In this document: positions 1-8,457 of the stretch, one piece after another
Layout: the number at the start of each line of letters is the position of its first letter
How positions within the stretch are numbered: the first letter of the stretch is position 1
NCBI RefSeq assembly: GCF_000515395.1
Contig: NZ_KI911782.1
Span: 4,028,606-4,092,605, forward strand
Reading direction: 5' to 3'
Origin: Jiangella gansuensis DSM 44835
Lineage (GTDB): Bacteria > Actinomycetota > Actinomycetes > Jiangellales > Jiangellaceae
DNA: 64,000 nt
Notes under the pieces: generated by a model
What the model was told of the DNA's origin: nothing
The model's input: the letters and a program-made list of their open reading frames with translations, nothing else
Databases searched by the model: none
Position numbers and translations under genes: made by a program

Positions 1-224
1 GCGCCGACCTTGACCACGTCGCTCAGATCGAGGCCATGGGCGGCCAGGACGCGCTCGACGTTGCGGATGGACCGGTCCATCTCCTCGGCGAACGTGCCCG
101 GCACGATCGTCCCGGACTCGTCCACCGACGCCTGGCCGGAGACGAAGACCAGCCCGCCGGCCACCACGGCGGCGGTGAAGTTGGCGGTGTTCCCGTCGGG
201 GTTCGTGGGGGTGGGGTCGGTCAT
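1..224 (-). CDS. RidA/YjgF family protein (partial, C-terminus outside window)
   Basis: The ATG is at 224-222 and the frame runs off the left edge, giving about 74 residues. The protein shows VAGGLVFVSGQASVDESG followed by IRNVERVLAAHGLDLSDVVKV, the usual N-terminal half of RidA/YjgF proteins. Family members hydrolyse reactive enamine/imine intermediates, such as 2-aminoacrylate, released by PLP enzymes. It is the last visible gene of the leftward catabolic operon, 40 bp after the GH20 gene. A PLP lyase-like gene lies in the same operon, which fits a clean-up role. Substrate specificity cannot be judged because the arginine-containing C-terminal part is missing. Confidence 0.8.
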   Translation of the reverse strand, partial: MTDPTPTNPDGNTANFTAAVVAGGLVFVSGQASVDESGTIVPGTFAEEMDRSIRNVERVLAAHGLDLSDVVKVG

Positions 225-264
225 GTCGCTCCTGTCGAGTTCGCTGGTGTGGCCGTCATGGGGT

Positions 265-2268
265 TCAGATGATCCAGGCGTGCCAGTTCTCCGGCGCGGT
301 GACGGCTCCGCTGTCGCGCAGGCGTTCGAGGGCGGGGCCGATCTCGCGGACCAGGCCCCAGTGCTCCCGGAGGGTAGCCGGGACCAGGTAGGCGGGTGCG
401 CCGGCGGCGGTGGCGCGCATCAGGTCGACGCCGCGAGCGGTCAGCTCGCCGGCGGCGTCCGGACCGTCGCCGGGGTCGCGGGCGGCGGCGAGCAGGTCGA
501 GCAGCAGGCCCAGCGAGCCGGCCAGCCGGAGCAGTTGGTGCGACCAGGTGCCGGCGGGGTCGCCCCAGTACCGGACCGGGCGCCCGGCCGGCATGCTCGC
601 GACGGCGTCGAGCACGGTGGCGCGGGACTGCCGGAGGACGTCGGCCAGCGGCGGCTGGGTGAGCGCCGCGGCCCGCACGATGTCGTCGGGGTACGTGGTG
701 ACGCCGGCCGCGGAGGTGGCGAAGTAGGGCAGGACGTGCTGGAGCAGGTACATCATCAGCGGGTAGCTGGCGGTGACGGTGCCGGCCAGGGAGAGCGCGT
801 GGGCGGCGGCGTCGGGGTCGGCGGGGGACAGCAGCCGGGCCCACCGGGTGCGGAACCCGGTGGCGCCGCCGGAGCCCTCCAGGTTCCAGGCGAGGTCGGC
901 CAGGCACGCGACGTTCGCGTGGTCGGCCGGGCTGGGCATCGTGTAGGCCAGAACGCCCTCGGCACCGGCCTGGCGGCCCCGGCGCAGCATCGTCTCGATG
1001 TTGGGGCCGAAGTCCTGACTGAACAGCGTCGCGAACAGCCCGGTGGTGGGTGCCACCCAGGTCGTCGCGGTCCTCGCATCGGGCACCGGTACGGGGTCGT
1101 TGTACTTCCACCACGTGATGACCGGTTGACGGAACCCCGCGGCCGCCGCCCGGTCGAGGTAGGTGTCGAGGACGCCCTCGCGGACCAGGGTGTCGTGCCA
1201 GTGCACCATGCCGATGTCGTGCTCGGCGAGCAACCCGCCAATGGCCATCAGGTACTCGATCAGCTGCTCGCCCGGTGAGAGGTCGCGGCAGCCGTCGCAG
1301 CGGCAGTATGGGCTGACGGTGCGCAGCCGGTCGTCCGGGTCGATGTTGCGGATCGGGTAGTACTCGTCGGCGGCGACGTGCAGCCGCCGGACCCCGGCCG
1401 GCACCAGATGCTGGCGCACCAAATTCGCGACGACGGCGAGCAGCGCCGCTCGGGCCGCGGGCCGGCTGACGCAGTAGCCGTACCCGGTGGGCGCGCCGTC
1501 GTCGTCCAGCGCGGACAGGTCGGGCACGAGCCGGGGCAGGAGCGTGGAGTGACCCGGCCCGCCGAAGTGCGGGATCACCTCGATGCCTTGCTCGGCGGCG
1601 TAGCGCACCACCTCGGCGAAGAGGTCGTCGGCGAAGAACGTGGGCAGGTAGACCTGGGTGACCTCGCGGCCGGTCCGGACGTCCCAGGTCACCATCCGCT
1701 GTGGCGTGCGCAGCTGCGGGAAGTCGTCGAGCGGTACGAACAGGTACTCGCTGCGGCTGGTGTCGTGGCGCAGGTCCCAGCAGCCGTAGACGGACACGCC
1801 GACGGTGTTGAGCTTGAGCTGGCCGGCGCGGTCGATGAACGTGCGCCAGTCGGTGGCGTCCATGCGGTCGCTGCCGGCGAACGACTCGGCGAACAGCCCG
1901 CGCCGGCGATACGTCGGATGGTCGGCGATGCGCACGTGCGGCAGCCCATCGCCGTCGCCGCCGTCCCACAGGTCGACTAGCGTGCGGACGGCGTGCAGCG
2001 CGCCGTGCGGGTCGCCGGCCCGCACCCGCACACCGTCGGCGTTCACGTCCAGCTCGTAGCCCTCGGACTCGGTGGTCGCCCGGGTCAGGGCGACCGCGAC
2101 CTCGGGCTCGCCGCCGGTGCCCACCGCGGCGAGCAGCCGCTCGAGATGGGGCCGGAACGCCGCCAGGGCGTCCGGCACCTCGGCGAACACGAGCCGGCCG
2201 GCCGGGAGCGAGGCGTCGCCCCACTCCAGGCGGCGCGGCTGTGGGACGAGCGCGGGATGCGGCGGCAT
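265..2268 (-). CDS. GH20-type glycoside hydrolase (beta-N-acetylhexosaminidase-like)
   Basis: This 667-residue protein has no obvious signal peptide. It begins with a GH20b-like domain (PRRLEWGDASLPAGR, then EGYELDVNADGVRVRAG). A TIM-barrel domain follows, with VIPHFGGPGHSTLLPRL and the acid/assistant pair in HVAADEYY (D-E kept; the usual HxGGDE is altered). A Cys cluster, YCRCDGCRDL, follows the active-site strand and is atypical for classical hexosaminidases; it may bind a metal. Family enzymes remove terminal N-acetylhexosamines. Predicted to be cytoplasmic, it would act on an imported amino-sugar conjugate. It starts 4 bp after the upstream binding-protein gene, so it is in the same operon. 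The family is fairly sure, the substrate unknown. Confidence 0.75.
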   Translation of the reverse strand: MPPHPALVPQPRRLEWGDASLPAGRLVFAEVPDALAAFRPHLERLLAAVGTGGEPEVAVALTRATTESEGYELDVNADGVRVRAGDPHGALHAVRTLVDLWDGGDGDGLPHVRIADHPTYRRRGLFAESFAGSDRMDATDWRTFIDRAGQLKLNTVGVSVYGCWDLRHDTSRSEYLFVPLDDFPQLRTPQRMVTWDVRTGREVTQVYLPTFFADDLFAEVVRYAAEQGIEVIPHFGGPGHSTLLPRLVPDLSALDDDGAPTGYGYCVSRPAARAALLAVVANLVRQHLVPAGVRRLHVAADEYYPIRNIDPDDRLRTVSPYCRCDGCRDLSPGEQLIEYLMAIGGLLAEHDIGMVHWHDTLVREGVLDTYLDRAAAAGFRQPVITWWKYNDPVPVPDARTATTWVAPTTGLFATLFSQDFGPNIETMLRRGRQAGAEGVLAYTMPSPADHANVACLADLAWNLEGSGGATGFRTRWARLLSPADPDAAAHALSLAGTVTASYPLMMYLLQHVLPYFATSAAGVTTYPDDIVRAAALTQPPLADVLRQSRATVLDAVASMPAGRPVRYWGDPAGTWSHQLLRLAGSLGLLLDLLAAARDPGDGPDAAGELTARGVDLMRATAAGAPAYLVPATLREHWGLVREIGPALERLRDSGAVTAPENWHAWII

Positions 2269-2272
2269 CGCC

Positions 2273-3847
2273 TCAGCCCCAGCTCAGCGGGCGCAGGTCG
2301 AGTTCGCTGGCCGAGCGGTACGGCTTCATGCCGGCCAGGTCGTCGCGCATGGCGGACACCTCGTCCTGGTTGGCGATCGGGATGACGTAGGCCCGGTCGG
2401 CGAACAGTTCGACCGCCTGGCGGCGCAGGTCGGCCCACTCCGCGGTGTCCAGCGCCTGGTCGGCCTCGGCCAGGAGCTGGCCGAACTCCTCGGAGCAGTC
2501 GTTCGAGAACCAGCCGGGGCACTGCCAGGAGTCCGCCTGCTGCGGCCCGCTCAGCACCGTCAGCTGGTAGTCGGGGTTCTCGCCCAGGATCTGCTCCAGG
2601 TAGGTGGTGAGATCCAGCCCCACCGGCTCGACCCCGATGCCGACCGCGGTGAGCTGCGAGCGCACCACCTCCATGGTGGCGGGGAAGAACCCGCTGGTGA
2701 TGTAGGTGAAGTCGACGGCGAGATCGGGCACGCCCGCCTCGGCCAGCAACTCCTCGGCGCGGTCGGGGTCGTACGGGTACGGGCAGTAGTCGCTGTTCCA
2801 GGGCACGTTGGGCGGATTGACGAAGACGCACGAGGGCTGCCCGAGGCCGCCGCTGGCGCCGTCGATGATCGGTTGGCGGTCGACGGCGTGCGCGATGGCC
2901 TGGCGGACGCGGTCGTCCTGGAACGCGGGGTCGGCGGCGTTGAGGACCAGGTAGATGAACTCCGACCCGGCGGTGGTGACGCCGGTGAAGCCGTCGGTCT
3001 CGTTGATGCTGTCGAACCGTTCCAGGCCTTCGCCGATGAGGTTGCTGACCAGGTCGACGTCACCGGCCAGCAGCGCGTTGAGCGAGGCGGTCTCGTCGGC
3101 GAAGAACTGCCAGGTGACGTCCTCGAAGTACGGCAGGTCGGTCCAGTAGTCGTCGTACCTGGCCAGGGTCACGGAGACACCGTTGCGCCACTGCTCGAAG
3201 GTGTACGGCCCGGTGCCGACGGGTTGCTGGGCCAGCTGGTCCGCGGAGCCCTCCGGGATGATCAGCCCGGCCACCCCGGACATGCCCTGCAGGAAGTTCT
3301 GGCTCGGCCGGTCCAGGCTGACGGTGACGACGTCGTCGGCGGTGGCCTCGATCGCGCTGACGGCCGCGAACGGGCCCGAGATCTCGCCCTGTGGCGAACT
3401 CTGGCTGGCGGTGAGGGAGTAGACGACATCGGCGGCGGTCAGCTCGCTGCCGTCGTGGAACGTGGCCGGCCGGATGGTAAACGTGTACTGCAGGCCGTCC
3501 GGGCTCACCTCGTACGACTCGGCCAGCAGCGGCTCGTAGCCGCCGTCCTCGGTCTTCTCCAGCAGCGGTTCCACCACGTTGTGCACCACCAGCGCCTTGA
3601 TGGCCGTCGCCGCGTTCTGCAAGTAGTTCCAGTCCGGCGGCTCCTGCGGGAACGCGACGCGCAGCTCGGTGGACTGCTCACCGGAGCCGCCGCCGTCGTC
3701 GCCGTCTCCGCCGGAGCCGGCGAGCTGTCCGCCGTCGTCGCCGCAGCCGGCGAGGACGAGCCCCGCGGCCAGCGCCACGACGAGGGCCGCGGCGCGCCGG
3801 CGGCGCCGCACGAGGTGGTGGATTCGGGTCGGGCGGGTGCTCTTCAC
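2273..3847 (-). CDS. Solute-binding lipoprotein of a dipeptide-type ABC transporter (SBP family 5)
   Basis: A 524-residue extracellular family 5 (DppA/OppA-like) binding protein. The chosen GTG (3847-3845) overlaps the stop of the SDR gene by 4 nt (GTGA). The N-terminus is Arg-rich, followed by a hydrophobic stretch ending in LVLAGC, a lipobox with lipidated Cys, and then a Gly/Asp-rich linker. Family hallmarks include TFTIRPATFHDGSELTAADV, GTGPYTFEQW and RQAIAHAVDRQ. It should sit on the outside of the membrane and deliver substrate to one of the two permease pairs of the island. Because the rightward operon has permeases and ATPases but no binding protein, this second one could serve that system; that is an inference. 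Confidence 0.9.
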   Translation of the reverse strand: MKSTRPTRIHHLVRRRRRAAALVVALAAGLVLAGCGDDGGQLAGSGGDGDDGGGSGEQSTELRVAFPQEPPDWNYLQNAATAIKALVVHNVVEPLLEKTEDGGYEPLLAESYEVSPDGLQYTFTIRPATFHDGSELTAADVVYSLTASQSSPQGEISGPFAAVSAIEATADDVVTVSLDRPSQNFLQGMSGVAGLIIPEGSADQLAQQPVGTGPYTFEQWRNGVSVTLARYDDYWTDLPYFEDVTWQFFADETASLNALLAGDVDLVSNLIGEGLERFDSINETDGFTGVTTAGSEFIYLVLNAADPAFQDDRVRQAIAHAVDRQPIIDGASGGLGQPSCVFVNPPNVPWNSDYCPYPYDPDRAEELLAEAGVPDLAVDFTYITSGFFPATMEVVRSQLTAVGIGVEPVGLDLTTYLEQILGENPDYQLTVLSGPQQADSWQCPGWFSNDCSEEFGQLLAEADQALDTAEWADLRRQAVELFADRAYVIPIANQDEVSAMRDDLAGMKPYRSASELDLRPLSWG

Positions 3848-4668
3848 GAGGGTTCTCCCGTCGTCGAGACCGGGCTCGGCCCGGTCGGCGGGTGCTGGAT
3901 GGCGGGTGCGGACGAGCGAGAGGGACGGCCGACGGCCGCGAGCATCCCGCCGTCGACGGTGACGACCGATCCGGTGACCCAGCCCGCGGCGGGGTCGAGG
4001 AACATCCGGACCACGTGGGCGACCTCGGTGCCGTGGCCCCACCGTCCCAGTGGGATGCGGGCCCGGTCCTGCGCCTTCACGTCGTCCGGCAGGCCGTTGA
4101 TCATCGGCGTGTCGACGCTGCCGGGCCGGACGACGTTGACGGTGATGCCGTGCTCGGCCAACTCCAGCGCGAGACACTGGCTGAAGGCCTCGACCGCGGC
4201 TTTGCTCGGTGCGTAGGCGCAGCCGCCGCGGGTGCCGCCGACGGCGTTGACCGACGACCAGTTGACGATCCGGCCGCCGCGGCCGGCGGCGACCATGTGC
4301 CGCGCCGCGGCACGGTCGACGTTGACCGTGCCGAAGTGGTTGACCTCCATCAGCGAGCGCAGGGTCGCGGTGCTCGCGGTGAGCGCCTCGGCCGGCTCGC
4401 CCACCAGTGCCGCGGTGACGCACACCGCCCAGGGCGGACCGGACTGGCGCACCAGCTCGGCCATGACGTCGTCGACGGCGGCCTCGTCGGTGATGTCGAG
4501 CGGGGCTCCGCTCAGGCCGGAGTCACGCACGCGACCGGCGTCCACGTCGCAGACCGACACCGCCGCGCCCTCGGCGGCGAGCGACTGCGCCAGCGGCAGG
4601 CCCATCCCGCCCAGGCCGACGACGATCACGTGCTCCCCGGCGAGGCCGGACCCCGTCGCGGCGTTCAT
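3844..4668 (-). CDS. SDR family oxidoreductase
   Basis: A 274-residue short-chain dehydrogenase. The Rossmann glycine motif is GLGGMGLP near residue 20, the catalytic motif is YAPSK, and the C-terminal WVTGSVVTVDGG is typical of classical SDRs. About 35 poorly conserved, Pro/Ser-rich residues extend beyond VDGG. The ATG overlaps the upstream ATPase stop by 4 nt and the stop overlaps the downstream GTG by 4 nt, so it is embedded in the transport operon. It probably oxidises or reduces a hydroxyl on the imported substrate with NAD(P); the substrate is unknown. Confidence 0.85.
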   Translation of the reverse strand: MNAATGSGLAGEHVIVVGLGGMGLPLAQSLAAEGAAVSVCDVDAGRVRDSGLSGAPLDITDEAAVDDVMAELVRQSGPPWAVCVTAALVGEPAEALTASTATLRSLMEVNHFGTVNVDRAAARHMVAAGRGGRIVNWSSVNAVGGTRGGCAYAPSKAAVEAFSQCLALELAEHGITVNVVRPGSVDTPMINGLPDDVKAQDRARIPLGRWGHGTEVAHVVRMFLDPAAGWVTGSVVTVDGGMLAAVGRPSRSSAPAIQHPPTGPSPVSTTGEPS

Positions 4669-6557
4669 CGTCCGGCCCCGGCGTGCAGGGACGGTGCCGC
4701 GGCCAGCAGCGTCCGGGTGTAGGGGTGCTGCGGATCCTCGTAGATCTGCTCGGTCGGTCCCTGCTCGACGATCTCGCCGTTCAGCATCACGGCGGTGTGG
4801 TCGGTGGCGAACCGGACGACGCGCATGTCGTGCGACACGACCAGCAGCGCCAGGTGCCGTTGTTCGCGCAGCTGCTGGAGCAGGTTGAGGATCTGCGCCT
4901 GGACCGACACGTCGAGTGCCGACGTCGGTTCGTCGGCGACGATGAGGCCGGGCTCCACGGCCAGCGCGCGGGCCAGCGCGACCCGCTGGAGCTGCCCGCC
5001 GGACAGCGCCCGCACCGGCCGGGCGGCCATCGCCGCCGGCAGGCCGACGCTCTCCAGCGTCTCCCGGACGGTGACCGCGCGGGAGCGGCGGTCGCCGATG
5101 CCCAGCACCACCAGCGGGTCGCCGACGACCGCCCCGACGGACAGCCGCGGGTTGAGCGAGCTGCGCGGGTCCTGGAAGACCATGGCGGCGTCGCGGGCGA
5201 GCGTGCGGAACCGGGTCATCTGCGGCAGCCGGTAGATGTCGTTGCCGCGGTGGCGTACTTCGCCGGAGGTCGGTGCGATCAGGCCGAGCAGTGACCGCGC
5301 CAGGGTCGTCTTGCCCGACCCGGATTCGCCGATGAGCCCGACCGCCTGGCCGGCCCGGACGGTCAGGCTGACCCCGGCCAGAGCCCTCGTGACGGTGCCC
5401 CGGCTGTGGTAGTCGACGACGACGTCGCGCGCCTCCACGATGACGTCGGACGGCGCCACCGGCTCGGACTCGGACGTCGACCCGGGGCCGGATTCGGACG
5501 TCGACCCGGGCTCGGGCTCGGACGTCGGCTCGGGTTCGACGGCTGCCGGCCGGCTGGGGACCGCGGTCCGCGGCATCGGGTGGAAGCAGGCCAGCAGCCG
5601 CTCGCCGTCGGCCGCCAGGGCGGGCCGGGTGGCGCAGGCGTCGTCGGCGCGGGAGCAGCGGTCGCGGAAGCGGCAGCCGGTGACGAACTCGGACGGCTGC
5701 CGGACGTGCCCGGCGATGGGTGCGAGCACCGGCCAGCGTTCCTCGAGGCTGATGCTGGCGCCGAGCAGGCCGGCGCTGTAGGGGTGCCGGGGCCGGCGGA
5801 GGATGTCGGCGGTCGGCCCGGCCTCCACCACCTGTCCCGCGTACATGACGGTCGTGCGGCTGGCGACCTCGGAGACCAGGCCGAGGTCGTGGCTGACGAA
5901 CATCAGTGCGAAGCCGCGACTGGCCTGCAGGCCCTGCAGCAGCTCCACCACCTGCCGCTGGACGGTGACGTCGAGCGCCGTCGTCGGCTCGTCGGCGATG
6001 ACCAGCGCGGGGTCGCGGGCCAGGGCGATGGCGATGAGAACGCGTTGCCGCTGGCCGCCGGAGAGCTGGTACGGCCGGGCGCGCAGGATCCGGTCGGTCT
6101 GGCCCAGGCCCACCGAGGCCAGCAGCTCCGCCGGGGTGCTCGAGGACCCGAGGCGGCAGACCTGGCGCAGCTGGGCGCCGACCGTCATGCCCGGGTTCAG
6201 GCTGGTCATCGCGTCCTGGAACACGACGGCGATGCCGGCGCCGCGGATCCGGCGCAGCTCTCGCCGCGACATGGCGCGCACGTCCCGGCCGCGGAACGCG
6301 ACCGTGCCGGACACCTGCGCGGTGGACGGCAGCAGGTGGGCCGCAGCCATTCCGAGCAGCGACTTCCCGCAGCCGGACTCGCCGACGACGGCGACCGCCT
6401 CGCCGACGCCGATGGTGAGGTCGACGCCGTCGAGCACCGGCACGTCGCCGTAGCGCTTGGGGAAGCGGACCTGCAGGTCTCGGATCTGAAGAAGTGGGGC
6501 GTCCGTGGCGTCCGGGCCGGGTCCGCCCGCGGGATCCGTGGTCGTCGTTGTCATCAT
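4665..6557 (-). CDS. Dipeptide-type ABC transporter, fused double ATPase (DppD-DppF fusion)
   Basis: A 630-residue protein with two complete ABC ATPase domains in tandem. Domain 1 (about 25-280) has Walker A GESGCGKS, signature LSGGQ and VIADEPTTALDV, then the oligopeptide-type C-terminal motif CRFRDRCSRADDAC. An acidic Ser/Pro/Glu-rich linker follows, containing a short repeat. Domain 2 has GESGSGKT, LSGGQ and VADEPTSALDVSVQ. The start (MMTTTTTD) overlaps the permease stop as ATGA. It energises the permeases encoded immediately upstream (6554-8409). The rightward operon keeps the same two ATPases as separate genes. Confidence 0.93.
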   Translation of the reverse strand: MMTTTTTDPAGGPGPDATDAPLLQIRDLQVRFPKRYGDVPVLDGVDLTIGVGEAVAVVGESGCGKSLLGMAAAHLLPSTAQVSGTVAFRGRDVRAMSRRELRRIRGAGIAVVFQDAMTSLNPGMTVGAQLRQVCRLGSSSTPAELLASVGLGQTDRILRARPYQLSGGQRQRVLIAIALARDPALVIADEPTTALDVTVQRQVVELLQGLQASRGFALMFVSHDLGLVSEVASRTTVMYAGQVVEAGPTADILRRPRHPYSAGLLGASISLEERWPVLAPIAGHVRQPSEFVTGCRFRDRCSRADDACATRPALAADGERLLACFHPMPRTAVPSRPAAVEPEPTSEPEPGSTSESGPGSTSESEPVAPSDVIVEARDVVVDYHSRGTVTRALAGVSLTVRAGQAVGLIGESGSGKTTLARSLLGLIAPTSGEVRHRGNDIYRLPQMTRFRTLARDAAMVFQDPRSSLNPRLSVGAVVGDPLVVLGIGDRRSRAVTVRETLESVGLPAAMAARPVRALSGGQLQRVALARALAVEPGLIVADEPTSALDVSVQAQILNLLQQLREQRHLALLVVSHDMRVVRFATDHTAVMLNGEIVEQGPTEQIYEDPQHPYTRTLLAAAPSLHAGAGR

Positions 6558-7378
6558 CGGGACCTCAATCGCGTTCCGAGGGCTTCGGAGAACCTGTTCA
6601 GCGCGAGCACGGCGACGACGATGGCCAGGCCGGGGAAGAGTGACACCCACCAGGCGCCGGCGCCGATGACGGCCTGCCCGTCGCTGATGATGTTGCCCCA
6701 CGACGGGGCCGGCGGCTTGATGCCGGCGCCGAGGAACGACAGCGCCGCCTCCGTGACCACCGCGTCGGCCATGATGAGGGTCGTGTAGACCATGACCGGC
6801 AGGGCCGCGTTGAGCCCGATGTGGTAGCCGACCAGCCGGATCTTGCGGGTGCCGAACAGGGTGGCGGCGGTGACGTAATCCTCGCCGTGCTCGGCGAAGA
6901 CTGCCGCGCGGACGACCCGCGCCATCGGCGGCGTGTACACGACGCCGAGCACGATCACGGTTGTCCACAGGCTCGGGCCGATGGCGGCGGCCAGGACGAT
7001 CGCCAGCAGGATGCCGGGGAACGCCAGCCCGACGTCCATGATCCGCATGATCACCTCGTTGACCCAGCCGCGGCTGCTGGCGGCGAGGGCGCCGAGGATC
7101 CCACCGCAGACGAGCGCCGCGGCGGCGGAGCAGAAGGCCACCAGAACGCTCAGCCGGGCGCCGTGCACCACCCGGGCCAGGACGTCGCGGCCCAGCTGGT
7201 CGGTGCCGAACAGGTGGTCGGCCGACGGGCCCTGCAGGGCGCGGGAGGCGTCGATGCCAGTCGGGGAGCCGGGGACGATCAGGGGCAGCACCACCAGGAC
7301 GGTGATGAGGACGACGCCCGCACCGGTCAGCCAGCGGACCAGCGGGTCGGTGCGCAGTGCGACGGTGTATCGGCTCAT
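6554..7378 (-). CDS. Dipeptide-type ABC transporter permease (DppC-like)
   Basis: A 274-residue inner-membrane permease with about six hydrophobic segments. HLFGTDQLGRDVLARVVHGAR near residue 55 is the conserved DppC/OppC N-terminal loop. The EAA-like cytoplasmic loop appears around VRAAVFAEHGEDYVTAA and the C-terminal ALSFLGAGIKPPAPSWG is diagnostic. It overlaps both neighbours by 4 nt (ATGA), so translation is probably coupled. It forms the channel with the DppB-like partner. Confidence 0.92.
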   Translation of the reverse strand: MSRYTVALRTDPLVRWLTGAGVVLITVLVVLPLIVPGSPTGIDASRALQGPSADHLFGTDQLGRDVLARVVHGARLSVLVAFCSAAAALVCGGILGALAASSRGWVNEVIMRIMDVGLAFPGILLAIVLAAAIGPSLWTTVIVLGVVYTPPMARVVRAAVFAEHGEDYVTAATLFGTRKIRLVGYHIGLNAALPVMVYTTLIMADAVVTEAALSFLGAGIKPPAPSWGNIISDGQAVIGAGAWWVSLFPGLAIVVAVLALNRFSEALGTRLRSR

Positions 7379-8409
7379 GGCTGCGCCACCTCCGCGCCGC
7401 GCGGGTTGAGCAGCAGGTAGACGAGGTCGACGATGACGTTGACGACCACGAAGGACGCGGCGCCGACGATGGCCACCCCGCGCACGATGCCGAGGTCGCC
7501 CTGGCGGACGCCGGTGACCAGCAGCGTCCCCATGCCCGGCAGGTTGAACACCGTCTCGACCAGGATGGCGCCGGACATCATGGCGCCGATGTAGACACCG
7601 AGCACGGTGATCGGGGTGATGAGCGCGTTGCGCAGGACGTTGCCGACCAGCACGGTGCCGATGGGCAGGCCGCTGCCGACCGCGGTGCGCACGTAGTCCT
7701 TGCCCAGCTCGTCGGCGACGGAGGCGCGGATGACCCGCGTCATCGCCGCGGCGAACGGCAGCGCCAGCACGACCGCCGGGCCGATCAGCGAGGAGAACCA
7801 GTAGCTGAAGCCGGTCGAGAGCGGCGCGTATCCGCCGGCGGGCAGCACACCCAGACCGACGGCGAACAACTGGACGAACAGCAGGCCGATCCAGAACTGC
7901 GGAGCGGCCTGGAAGAACGCTGCCACCACGCTGATGACGCGGTCGGCCGGCCGGCCCTCGAACCGGGCCGCGACGATACCCAGCAGCAGCGCGAACGCCA
8001 CCGCGATGACGGTGGCCATGAGCATCAGCTGGACGGTGATCGGCAACGCCATGCCGATCAGCTCGTTCACCGACTCCGGGCGGACGACGGATTCGCCCAG
8101 CCGGAACTGGACGAGGTCGGCCAGGAACCGGACGTACCGCAGCGGCAGCGGGTCGTCCAGGCCGTTCTCGGCGGCGAACCGTTCGCGCTGCTCGGCGTCG
8201 GCGAAGACGCCCAGCACCGCGCGGGCGGGATCGTTCGGCGACAGGTCGATGACCACGAAGACGGTGAACGACACCCCGAGCAGGATGAGCGGAGCCAGCA
8301 GCAGGCGCCGCCCGATGAAGCGGGCGTAGCCGCGGCGCCCACCCGCCCGGCCCGGTGGGCCGGGCGCCGGCGCGGGCCGGTCGAGGCCGGCGGTGGCGCT
8401 AGTGACCAT
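7375..8409 (-). CDS. Dipeptide-type ABC transporter permease (DppB-like)
   Basis: A 344-residue permease. The ATG at 8409 (MVTSATAG) has a purine-rich GGGAC stretch just upstream; an ATG eight codons further upstream is possible but has no ribosome site. After a Pro/Arg-rich cytoplasmic lead, GRRLLLAPLILLGVSFTVFV is the first membrane segment. The DppB loop VIRASVADELGKDYVRTA and the C-terminal VETVFNLPGMGTLLV are present. It partners the DppC-like permease that overlaps its 3' end. Confidence 0.92.
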   Translation of the reverse strand: MVTSATAGLDRPAPAPGPPGRAGGRRGYARFIGRRLLLAPLILLGVSFTVFVVIDLSPNDPARAVLGVFADAEQRERFAAENGLDDPLPLRYVRFLADLVQFRLGESVVRPESVNELIGMALPITVQLMLMATVIAVAFALLLGIVAARFEGRPADRVISVVAAFFQAAPQFWIGLLFVQLFAVGLGVLPAGGYAPLSTGFSYWFSSLIGPAVVLALPFAAAMTRVIRASVADELGKDYVRTAVGSGLPIGTVLVGNVLRNALITPITVLGVYIGAMMSGAILVETVFNLPGMGTLLVTGVRQGDLGIVRGVAIVGAASFVVVNVIVDLVYLLLNPRGAEVAQP

Positions 8410-8457
8410 CGCTGTCCCGTTTCCGCCCGGCATGACCGGTGACCGGCCGGCCGCGGG